Positions 1-5,067 of a DNA stretch of 5,067 nt are shown piece by piece. Positions within the stretch are counted from its first letter, which is position 1. Each line of letters starts with the position of its first letter. The DNA lies in NCBI GenBank assembly GCA_035593545.1, contig DAOSWK010000108.1:1-5067 (forward strand). The letters are read 5' to 3'. The notes beneath the pieces are model-generated. The model had not been told where the DNA came from, searched no databases, and saw nothing but the letters and a program-made list of their open reading frames with translations. The position numbers and the translations under genes are program-made. This stretch comes from UMGS1668 sp035593545 (lineage in GTDB: Bacteria > Bacillota > Clostridia > Oscillospirales > Ruminococcaceae).

Positions 1-193
1 GAATCAGCGGCCAGCGCATATCCCGGAACATGCTGAACGCAACGCCGGTATTCTCGGTGTATTTCAGATACAGCACGTTTTTGATGAGTTCAATCTCATC
101 CCGGCCGGCAAGGTTCACCTGAACCCAGTTCTTGATGATCTGATCCGCGGCAATCAGGACGACCGCGGCGATGGTCGCGAGAAACTGAAACAT
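1..193 (-). CDS. lspA: Lipoprotein signal peptidase (signal peptidase II), N-terminal part
   Basis: LspA is the inner-membrane aspartyl protease that removes the signal peptide of prolipoproteins after lipidation. Only the first 64 residues are present; the gene runs off the window edge at base 1. The start is an ATG at 193 with GGAGG four bases upstream. Residues 3-16 form a hydrophobic first membrane segment. It ends in the family signature D17-Q18-x-x-K21, followed by an extracytoplasmic-type stretch and the conserved E47-N-T-G-V-A-F-S54 block, which matches the NxGxAF motif of the family. The two catalytic aspartates lie further C-terminal and are outside the window, so activity cannot be judged. 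The gene follows ileS, a very common arrangement in bacteria, but here an intrinsic-terminator-like hairpin separates the two. Family identity is well supported by motif and context. Confidence 0.93.
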   Translation of the reverse strand, partial: MFQFLATIAAVVLIAADQIIKNWVQVNLAGRDEIELIKNVLYLKYTENTGVAFSMFRDMRWPLI

Positions 194-197
194 ACTT

Positions 198-202
198 CCT
201 CC
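198..202 (-). promoter_or_regulatory. lspA ribosome binding site abutting the terminator T-run
   Basis: GGAGG (minus strand) lies four bases before the lspA ATG. It is listed because the six-T run of the upstream hairpin (203-208) ends at the base just before it. The terminator and the translation start signal are therefore contiguous. Confidence 0.75.
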
Positions 203-238
203 AAAAAACGCGGGCAGAACTCGAAAGAATCCCGCCCG
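203..238 (-). terminator. Intrinsic terminator hairpin between ileS and lspA
   Basis: On the minus strand, 238-211 folds into a 12-pair stem with a four-base TTTC loop. The outer five pairs are CGGGC/GCCCG, and the inner seven include three G-T pairs. Two bases (CG) and six T residues (208-203) follow at once. This is the classic form of a Rho-independent terminator, 20 bases after the ileS stop codon. It would end the upstream operon transcript or attenuate entry into lspA. Pairing was done by eye, with no energy calculation. Confidence 0.8.
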
Positions 239-258
239 TGGTGGTTTATAAAATGACG

Positions 259-3027
259 TCAGCCAACGATCTTTGCGCAGCGGCTACAAAGCGTCGGATG
301 GTTGGGATCTTTTCCGACCGTTGGGCTCTGAATCCAGCAGCGGGCGCACTTATCGCCCTCGGCAATCTCCACGGCGACCTCATAACCGTCGTGTTCGCCC
401 TCGGCAATCTCCACGGCGGAGACGATAAACGCCTCCGGAAGCTCCTCCTCGACGGATTTGGCAAAGTCATAGACATCTTTGCCGCAGCGAAGAACGATCT
501 TCGCCTCGAGCGATTTTCCGATCCGTTTGTCGGCTCTCGCGTCTTCAAGCGACTTGTTGACGATGTCGCGCAGCTCGTCGATCTTCTGCCATTTCTCCAT
601 GAAGGCTTCGCCGGCGGCGATTCCGCTCTCTTTCGGGAGTTGGTTAAGGAAGACGGATCTGCCGTCGTCCTCGGCGGAGCGCGGCAGATACCCCCAGATC
701 TCCTCAGCCGTAAAGGAAAGAATCGGCGCAAGGAAGAGGGTCATCGTGCGCAGAATCCGGTAGATAACCGTCTGTGCGGCGCGGCGGGCCTCGCTGTCCG
801 CCTTTTCAACGTAGAGACGATCCTTCAGAATATCCAGATAGAAGTTGGAAAGATCGGTTGTGCAGAAATCGCGGATCGTGGAATAGACGATATGGTAATC
901 GAGCTTCTCGTAGGCGTCGTGGCAGTCCGCGGCGATCTGATCGAGGCGGGCCAGCGCCCATTTGTCGATGCCGTCGATCTTTTCGAGCGGAACGGAATCC
1001 GTATCCGGATTGAAATCGTAGAGGTTGGAGAGGATAAACCGCGCGGTGTTGCGGATCTTTCGATATACTTCCGCGAGCTGCTTGAGAATATCCGGAGAGA
1101 TGCGGATGTCGGCGTGATAATCGGAGGAGGCCACCCAGATGCGCAGGATGTCGGCTCCGAATTTCCCCGTGACCTCGTCCGGCGCCATGCCGTTGCCGAG
1201 AGATTTATGCATGGCCTTGCCTTCGCCGTCGACGACCCAGCCGTGGGTGCAGACGGCCTTATATGGAGCAATGCCTTTCCATGCGACGGAAGTCAGCAGC
1301 GCGGATTGGAACCAGCCGCGGTACTGGTCGGCACCCTCAAGGTAGAGGTCCGCGGGCCAATGAAGGCCGTGCGCCTCGTTACAGACGGCGGCATGGGAGA
1401 CGCCGGAATCGAACCAGACGTCCATGATGTCCATTTCTTTTGTAAACTCGCCGCAGCCGCAGGCATCGCAGGTGAGATCCTTCGGCAGAAATTCCTCCGG
1501 CTCGTGCAGATACCAGGAATCGCTGCCCTCTTTTTCAAACATGTCGGAGATGGCGGCAACGGTTTTTTCGTTGATGATCGGCTTACCGCAGTTTTTGCAG
1601 TAGACGATCGGAATCGGCACGCCCCATCTTCTCTGACGAGAGATGCACCAGTCGGAACGGTCCGCGACCATCTTCTTGATGCGCTCGCCGCCCCATTCCG
1701 GAATCCATTCGACCTGATCGATCGCCTTTATGGCATCCTCTTTGAATCCGTCGATGCTGCAGAACCACTGTTCGGTCGCGCGGAACAGAATCGGGGATTT
1801 GCATCTCCAGCAGTGAGGATACTGGTGGATGATCTTCTCGCCGGCAAACAGCGCGCCGGTCTCTTTGAGATGGTCGTAAATCTTAATGTTGGCTTCTTCG
1901 GTCGTGAGACCCGCGAACATGCCGGCGTCCTCGGTCAGGCGGCCGTCTCCGTCCACCGGGCAGAAAACCGGGATCTCCGGATAGTGGTTGACGCAGACTT
2001 CAAAGTCGTCCACGCCGTGGCCCGGAGCGGTATGGACGCAGCCGGTGCCGCTGTCGAGCGTGACATGGGCGCCGACGATGATCGGGCTGACCCGGTCGAT
2101 GAACGGATGGCGGTAGGTGGCATACTCGAGATCGGCGCCTTTGACGGTCTTTTCGGAGATCGTGTATTTTTTAATGCCCGCGGCGGCCATCGAGGGCTCC
2201 ACCAGTTCCCTTGCCATGATATAGTCCTCGCCGTTTGCGTGAACGGCGCAGTAGTCATATTCCGGTCCGAGGCAGATGGCGAGGTTTGCCGGAAGCGTCC
2301 ATGTCGTCGTGGTCCAGATCACAAAGTAAGTTTTATCCGGATCGACGCCGAGCACATCGAGCTTGCCTTTGCCGTCCTCCAGCTTGAATTTTACATAGAT
2401 GGAGCGGCAGCTGTCCTCCTGATACTCGATCTCGGCCTCGGCGAGCGCGGTCTTGCATTCCGGGCACCAATAGACGGGTTTCAGGCCTTTATAGATGAAA
2501 TTTTTCTTCGCCATCTCGCCGAACAAACGGATCTGGACGGCCTCATGCTCTTTTTGAAGGGTGAGATACGGATGGTCGTAGTCGCCGATGCTGCCCAAAC
2601 GCTCAAATTCCCTGCGCTGGGTTTCCACATAATGAAGCGCAAAATCCTTACAGACTTTGCGGAGTTCAATCGCAGAATGAATATTCTCGACGCCGACCTT
2701 TTTCATGGCCTTGAGCTCGATTGGGAGTCCGTGGGTGTCCCAGCCCGGAATGAACGGAGCCTTGTGTCCGCTCATATTTTTATATTTAACGATGATATCT
2801 TTCAGAACCTTGTTGAGGGCCGTGCCGAGGTGAATGTCGCCGTTGGCATAGGGCGGGCCGTCATGAAGAACGTAGAGCGGAAGCCCCTCGTTCTTGGCCA
2901 TCATCTTTTCATACAGGTTTTCTTCCTGCCATTTTTTGATGAAATCCGGCTCGCGCTGCGGGAGCGAGGCCCGCATCGGAAATTCGGTTTTCGGCAGATT
3001 CAGTGTTTCGTTGTAATCCTGAGCCAT
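259..3027 (-). CDS. ileS: Isoleucyl-tRNA synthetase (class Ia)
   Basis: This enzyme charges tRNA-Ile with isoleucine in the cytoplasm and hydrolyses misactivated valine. At 922 residues it is a full-length bacterial enzyme. Visible in order are: the HIGH-type site G57-PPYANGDIHLG68; CP1 editing domain with W238-TTTTWTLPAN248 and G327-TGCVHTAPGHGVDD341; W460-CISRQRRWGVPIP473; D536-VWFDSG542; a KMSKS-equivalent loop reading A605-M-H-K-S609; the anticodon-binding helical domain from about V654 (VYRKIRN); and a C-terminal zinc motif with Cys 894, 897, 914 and 917. This last module is typical of the standard bacterial IleS1 type. Further cysteine pairs at 188/191, 406/409, 477/480 and 520/523/525 suggest extra zinc sites. 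The ATG at 3027 is fixed by an in-frame TAA three codons upstream; GAGGAG lies 12 bases before it, a long spacing. It starts 29 bases after divIVA, without room for a T-box. The extreme C-terminus holds a 24-base direct repeat. Confidence 0.98.
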   Translation of the reverse strand: MAQDYNETLNLPKTEFPMRASLPQREPDFIKKWQEENLYEKMMAKNEGLPLYVLHDGPPYANGDIHLGTALNKVLKDIIVKYKNMSGHKAPFIPGWDTHGLPIELKAMKKVGVENIHSAIELRKVCKDFALHYVETQRREFERLGSIGDYDHPYLTLQKEHEAVQIRLFGEMAKKNFIYKGLKPVYWCPECKTALAEAEIEYQEDSCRSIYVKFKLEDGKGKLDVLGVDPDKTYFVIWTTTTWTLPANLAICLGPEYDYCAVHANGEDYIMARELVEPSMAAAGIKKYTISEKTVKGADLEYATYRHPFIDRVSPIIVGAHVTLDSGTGCVHTAPGHGVDDFEVCVNHYPEIPVFCPVDGDGRLTEDAGMFAGLTTEEANIKIYDHLKETGALFAGEKIIHQYPHCWRCKSPILFRATEQWFCSIDGFKEDAIKAIDQVEWIPEWGGERIKKMVADRSDWCISRQRRWGVPIPIVYCKNCGKPIINEKTVAAISDMFEKEGSDSWYLHEPEEFLPKDLTCDACGCGEFTKEMDIMDVWFDSGVSHAAVCNEAHGLHWPADLYLEGADQYRGWFQSALLTSVAWKGIAPYKAVCTHGWVVDGEGKAMHKSLGNGMAPDEVTGKFGADILRIWVASSDYHADIRISPDILKQLAEVYRKIRNTARFILSNLYDFNPDTDSVPLEKIDGIDKWALARLDQIAADCHDAYEKLDYHIVYSTIRDFCTTDLSNFYLDILKDRLYVEKADSEARRAAQTVIYRILRTMTLFLAPILSFTAEEIWGYLPRSAEDDGRSVFLNQLPKESGIAAGEAFMEKWQKIDELRDIVNKSLEDARADKRIGKSLEAKIVLRCGKDVYDFAKSVEEELPEAFIVSAVEIAEGEHDGYEVAVEIAEGDKCARCWIQSPTVGKDPNHPTLCSRCAKIVG
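353..418 (-). repeat. 24-base perfect direct repeat within the ileS 3' end
   Basis: Bases 353-376 and 395-418 are identical over 24 bases, with a period of 42 bases (14 codons). Each copy encodes AVEIAEG (residues 871-877 and 885-891), just before the C-terminal zinc module. The 18 bases following each copy are not clearly alike, so this is two short exact copies rather than a clean 42-base tandem duplication. The reading frame is kept. Confidence 0.9.
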
Positions 3028-3056
3028 ACGGCGTTACTTCTCCTCTTGCTTATGGT

Positions 3057-3650
3057 TTATTCTTGCGCCGGGATTTCAATTTTCTTGGTCTCGGCAATGG
3101 ATACTTCATCGAACTCCTCTTCCGGGAGCTCTTCGGCGATCTCCTCCGGCGGTTCCTCCGGGACGGGTTCTTCTTCAGGAACGGGCTGTGCGGCCTTCTC
3201 CTCCTGAACTTCCGGCATCGCGGTGATCAACTCCAGATGCTGACGGTAAATGGAAAGCAGATGCTTTTTAAAATCGGCGGTCTCCCTCTGGAGCTGCTCC
3301 AGCGTCTCTTTTTCTTTTTTGATCTTCCGCTCGGATTCATAATAAATCTGTTTCGCGTTGGCTTCCGCTTCGGAGAGAATCACCTCGGCCTTGCCCTTGG
3401 AATCCCGGATGATGCTGTCACCGAGTTTCTGTGCGCCGATCAGAACGGTACGGAGGCTGTCCTCGTTGGAGCGGTACTCCTCCAGCTTTTCGGCCAAAAC
3501 CTCCAGCTTTTCCTCGGCCTCATCCCGTTCCTCTTCCAGTTTGGAGACGGCGAGGGCCACGTCTTTCAGAAAAATCTCGACTTCTTCGGTCTTGTAGCCA
3601 AACGCGGCTTTTTCAAATTTCCGGTTGGTAATGTCTTCCGCTGTCAGCAC
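3057..3650 (-). CDS. divIVA: DivIVA-family cell division/polarity protein
   Basis: DivIVA proteins bind negatively curved membrane at septa and poles and recruit partners for division-site choice or growth. The 197-residue product begins with the family lipid-binding segment: I7-TNRKFEKAAFGYKTEEVEIFL28 resembles the B. subtilis IHNKTFTKSFRGYDEDEVNEFL stretch. The B. subtilis membrane-inserting Phe-Arg pair aligns with Ala16-Phe17 here, so a phenylalanine remains, but one place later and without the arginine. Charged heptad-like helices follow at about 36-65 and 84-140 (coiled coils). The end is an acidic Pro/Glu-rich tail, about residues 147-182, likely disordered. The start codon is GTG, supported by AAGGAGG seven bases upstream. 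It lies 36 bases after sepF and 29 bases before ileS. Which DivIVA role it serves (Min recruitment, pole marking, growth) cannot be told from sequence. Confidence 0.93.
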   Translation of the reverse strand: MLTAEDITNRKFEKAAFGYKTEEVEIFLKDVALAVSKLEEERDEAEEKLEVLAEKLEEYRSNEDSLRTVLIGAQKLGDSIIRDSKGKAEVILSEAEANAKQIYYESERKIKKEKETLEQLQRETADFKKHLLSIYRQHLELITAMPEVQEEKAAQPVPEEEPVPEEPPEEIAEELPEEEFDEVSIAETKKIEIPAQE

Positions 3651-3657
3651 TGCTACT

Positions 3658-3664
3658 CCTCCTT
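3658..3664 (-). promoter_or_regulatory. divIVA ribosome binding site fixing a GTG start
   Basis: AAGGAGG on the minus strand lies seven bases before the GTG at 3650-3648. No ATG is available near the family's expected N-terminus, so this site decides the non-ATG start. Confidence 0.85.
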
Positions 3665-3686
3665 ATGTTTCAGATCGGCTTTTTGA

Positions 3687-4169
3687 TCAAAAAAACACGC
3701 CGCTGCTCTCCAGCTCGTCCAAAAGGTCGCCCATGATATTGACGTTGTACGGGGTGATGATGTAGGTGCTGTTGGCGACGCGCTTGATCTGGCCGTTGTT
3801 TGCATAGGCAACGCCGCTGAGAAAATCAATCAGCCGGCGGGAAACGTCTTTGTTGGTGGATTCCAGATTGAGCACCACGGTATGTTTGGAGTTCAGGTGA
3901 TCGGCGATCGGGCGCGCGTCGTCGAAATGTTCCGGCTTGACCAGCACGACCTGAAGCTGCGTGGTCGTATGAATATTGACGACTTTATTCTGTTTGATCT
4001 GATCGCTGGAGGATTTGCCGAAGAGGCTGGTCTTGATGGAATTGTCGGTCCCCGTCTTATCTTCATCCGTAAGATTGCCGTCGACCAAATCTTCCGCCGT
4101 ATCCTCTACGTCTTCGTCCCCGTTTTCCGGAATTCCGAGAACATTCTTGACTTTGTCCATGAATGCCAT
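3687..4169 (-). CDS. sepF: Cell division protein SepF (YlmF family)
   Basis: SepF is a membrane-associated anchor and bundler of FtsZ filaments that works at the septum alongside, or in place of, FtsA. The 160-residue product has the expected three parts. Residues 1-13 (MAFMDKVKNVLGI) form an amphipathic membrane-targeting helix. An acidic, low-complexity linker covers about 14-60. The C-terminal SepF domain covers about 62-160, with Q71-LQVVLVKPEHFDDARPIADHL, V98-VLNLESTNKDVSRRLIDFLSGVAYA and a closing IITPYNVNIMGDLLDEL segment. The glycine after FLS (G119) matches the conserved position of the B. subtilis FLSGTVYA motif. The ATG at 4169 has AGGAGG eight bases upstream; the second Met (residue 4) is less well placed. 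The gene starts 17 bases after yggS, and its binding site lies directly behind the yggS stop. Confidence 0.97.
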   Translation of the reverse strand: MAFMDKVKNVLGIPENGDEDVEDTAEDLVDGNLTDEDKTGTDNSIKTSLFGKSSSDQIKQNKVVNIHTTTQLQVVLVKPEHFDDARPIADHLNSKHTVVLNLESTNKDVSRRLIDFLSGVAYANNGQIKRVANSTYIITPYNVNIMGDLLDELESSGVFF

Positions 4170-4177
4170 TGCGATAT

Positions 4178-4183
4178 CCTCCT
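4178..4183 (-). promoter_or_regulatory. sepF ribosome binding site
   Basis: AGGAGG on the minus strand lies eight bases before the ATG at 4169 and three bases after the yggS stop codon. It favours the first ATG over the one three codons later. Confidence 0.85.
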
Positions 4184-4186
4184 GTT

Positions 4187-4930
4187 TTAGAGATCTTGAA
4201 TTTCAGATTTTTTATATTCTCTTTCGCCGAACAAGGCCCTACCGACCCGGACGATTGTCGCGCCCTCCCGAGCCGCAATCGCGTAGTCGCCGGACATGCC
4301 CATTGAAAGAATATTAATAGATATATTATGGGAGTATTTGGCCGCAATGTCAACTAATAGTTTGCCCATTTTGGTAAAATAGGCCGTTCTTTCCTCTTCC
4401 GAAGCATCCGGGCGCCCGATCGTCATGAGCCCCCGGAGTCTCAGATGAGGATATTCCGCGACGCCCGCAGCCGCCGAAATCGCCTCTTCCTCCGAAAAAC
4501 CGCTCTTGCTTTCCTCGTCCGCAATATTGACTTCGAGGAGTACGTCCATGATTTTTTGGAGTTTCGCGCATTGTTTTTCGATCTCCGCGGCGAGCTTCAG
4601 CGAATCAACGGACTCGATCATCGTCACCTTGTCGCAGATGTACTTCACCTTATTTGTCTGCAAATGGCCGATGAAATGGATTTCCGCGCCGCATAGGTCG
4701 TAGCTTTCGTACTTTTCAAGAAGCTCCTGCACCCGGTTCTCTCCCAGCAGCACGCAGCCGGCCGCAATCGCCTCGTTGACCCGTTCCGGCGCGACCGTTT
4801 TGGTCACGGCCATCACCGTCACCGAGCCGGGGTCCCTGCCGCCGAGAACGGCCGCCTGTTCCGCCTCGGCCCTGATTCGGAGAAACGCTTTCCCGACGGG
4901 CGTACGCTCAGGAGACAACTTTTCCGACAT
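4187..4930 (-). CDS. yggS: YggS/YlmE family PLP-binding homeostasis protein
   Basis: This family (YggS, YlmE, PROSC/PLPBP) binds pyridoxal 5'-phosphate and keeps its supply and linked amino-acid pools in balance; no firm catalytic activity is known. With the ATG at 4930 the product is 247 residues and forms a single alanine-racemase-like barrel domain. Visible motifs are A41-VTK44 (K44 is the expected PLP Schiff-base lysine), G63-ENRVQE69, H85-FIGHLQTNK94, I105-ESVDS110, a LEVN/SKSGF block at about 132-145, R166-GLMTIG172, and the phosphate-binding end L208-SMGMSGDY216 with R228-VGRALFGER. A GTG three codons upstream (4939) is rejected as start because the GAGGGAA site directly abuts it. The start overlaps the HlyD-like gene by 23 bases. 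The 3' third contains a candidate promoter for sepF. Confidence 0.95.
   Translation of the reverse strand: MSEKLSPERTPVGKAFLRIRAEAEQAAVLGGRDPGSVTVMAVTKTVAPERVNEAIAAGCVLLGENRVQELLEKYESYDLCGAEIHFIGHLQTNKVKYICDKVTMIESVDSLKLAAEIEKQCAKLQKIMDVLLEVNIADEESKSGFSEEEAISAAAGVAEYPHLRLRGLMTIGRPDASEEERTAYFTKMGKLLVDIAAKYSHNISINILSMGMSGDYAIAAREGATIVRVGRALFGEREYKKSEIQDL
4325..4353 (-). promoter_or_regulatory. Candidate sigma-A promoter inside yggS, directed at sepF
   Basis: On the minus strand TTGACA (4353-4348, perfect -35) is followed by 17 bases and then CATAAT (4330-4325, five of six to the -10 consensus). Transcription would start near 4318, giving a leader of about 150 bases before the sepF ATG. The surrounding codons are AT-rich and unlike the rest of the gene (CTA, TTA, ATA, TCA occur within about 20 codons), as expected if a promoter constrains them. 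No extended -10 TG is present. It is a prediction from motif alone. Confidence 0.6.
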
Positions 4931-5067
4931 AGAGATCACTTCCCTCGATCACGACTTCGTCAAAGAGCTGGATTGCCGTCGTCACGCCGCGTTCCCATTT
5001 GCAGATGACGTATCCGGGGCCCTCATAAATCACATTTATCGTTTTAAAGACCACGGTTCCGCGGTCG
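4908..5067 (-). CDS. HlyD-family adaptor-like protein, C-terminal fragment
   Basis: The reading frame enters at the window edge (first full codon at 5066) and runs 52 residues to a TGA at 4910-4908. It is too short for automatic detection but clearly coding. The fragment is beta-rich: D-R-G-T-V-V-F-K-T-I-N-V-I-Y-E-G-P-G-Y-V-I-C, then I-Q-L-F-D-E-V-V-I-E-G, ending D-L-Y-V-G-K-V-V-S. This resembles the extreme C-terminus of the HlyD/membrane-fusion-like proteins that commonly precede yggS and sepF in Clostridia, whose ends read roughly YVL...L..YDEVIV.G.DLYDGKVI. That comparison is from memory. These proteins are predicted periplasmic- or cell-surface-type adaptors of unclear role in Gram-positives. 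The last 23 bases overlap the yggS start, suggesting coupled translation. The N-terminal signal/membrane and biotinyl-lipoyl-like parts lie outside the window. Confidence 0.7.
   Translation of the reverse strand, partial: DRGTVVFKTINVIYEGPGYVICKWERGVTTAIQLFDEVVIEGSDLYVGKVVS
4940..4946 (-). promoter_or_regulatory. yggS ribosome binding site inside the HlyD-like gene
   Basis: GAGGGAA on the minus strand lies nine bases before the ATG at 4930. It directly abuts the alternative GTG at 4939, with no spacer, which makes the ATG the better start. The site is embedded in the coding sequence of the upstream gene. Confidence 0.6.

Noticed and set aside
254..261. The 8-base palindrome TGACGTCA at the ileS stop codon.
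   Set aside because: It is short enough to occur by chance, and no bacterial operator context or second copy is visible nearby.
239..275. A TATAAA hexamer after the ileS stop as a possible -10 for lspA.
   Set aside because: No acceptable -35 lies 16-18 bases upstream, and the transcript would run straight into the terminator hairpin.
3028..3085. A weak promoter-like pair (TTGAAA ... CATAAG) at the end of divIVA, in front of ileS.
   Set aside because: Spacing of 19 bases and a poor -10 match; the resulting transcript start would fall at or inside the ileS ribosome binding site.
238..3207. A 989-codon open frame on the plus strand, antisense to the whole of ileS.
   Set aside because: It is in exact codon register with ileS, so its stop codons would need TTA, CTA or TCA in the sense gene. 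ileS simply does not use these codons. The translation resembles no family, is compositionally odd, and has no ribosome binding site. IleS on the minus strand is certain.
3003..3686. A 227-codon open frame on the plus strand, antisense to divIVA.
   Set aside because: It has the same codon-register effect as the ileS antisense frame. The divIVA product on the opposite strand has clear family features and a good ribosome binding site.
3680..3693. A 14-base perfect palindrome TTTTTGATCAAAAA over the sepF stop codon.
   Set aside because: It is AT-only outside the central GATC and has no loop or GC stem, so it is not a plausible terminator. It arises from a Phe-Phe-stop end next to an A-rich spacer.
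4931..4939. GTG at 4939 as the yggS start (three extra codons).
   Set aside because: The only ribosome-binding-like sequence (GAGGGAA, 4946-4940) would touch the GTG with no spacer. The ATG at 4930 has a workable nine-base spacing.

Overview
All genes lie on the minus strand and read from high to low coordinates. They form one tightly packed cluster: C-terminal end of a HlyD-family membrane-fusion/adaptor-like protein (partial, 5067-4908), yggS/ylmE PLP-homeostasis protein (4930-4187), sepF (4169-3687), a divIVA-family gene (3650-3057), ileS (3027-259), and the first 64 codons of lspA (193-1, cut by the window edge). No RNA gene, mobile element, CRISPR array or phage gene is visible. No gene-free stretch exceeds 65 bases.

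The window suggests a Gram-positive Firmicute, most likely a moderately GC-rich gut-type member of the class Clostridia (Oscillospiraceae-like; this placement is inference). The grounds are strong AGGAGG-type ribosome binding sites, the sepF/divIVA pair, the HlyD-yggS-sepF-divIVA-ileS-lspA order, and the style of the IleS sequence. The cluster is a shortened version of the Bacillus dcw-flanking block ylmD-ylmE-sepF-ylmG-ylmH-divIVA-ileS. Here ylmG and ylmH are missing between sepF and divIVA, and a HlyD-like gene stands where ylmD would be. Only 29 bases separate divIVA from ileS, too few for a T-box leader.

The genes join septum assembly and pole/growth-site organisation (SepF anchoring FtsZ, DivIVA marking curved membrane) to housekeeping functions: PLP homeostasis, Ile-tRNA charging and lipoprotein signal-peptide removal. 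Three points of regulatory architecture stand out. HlyD and yggS overlap by 23 bases, so translation is probably coupled. A near-consensus sigma-A promoter (TTGACA, 17 bases, CATAAT) lies inside yggS and points at sepF, in a patch of AT-rich codons that are rare in this cluster. A strong intrinsic-terminator hairpin between ileS and lspA has its T-run directly abutting the lspA ribosome binding site. I see no clearly new biological system; this is a conserved core region with a few interesting local details.
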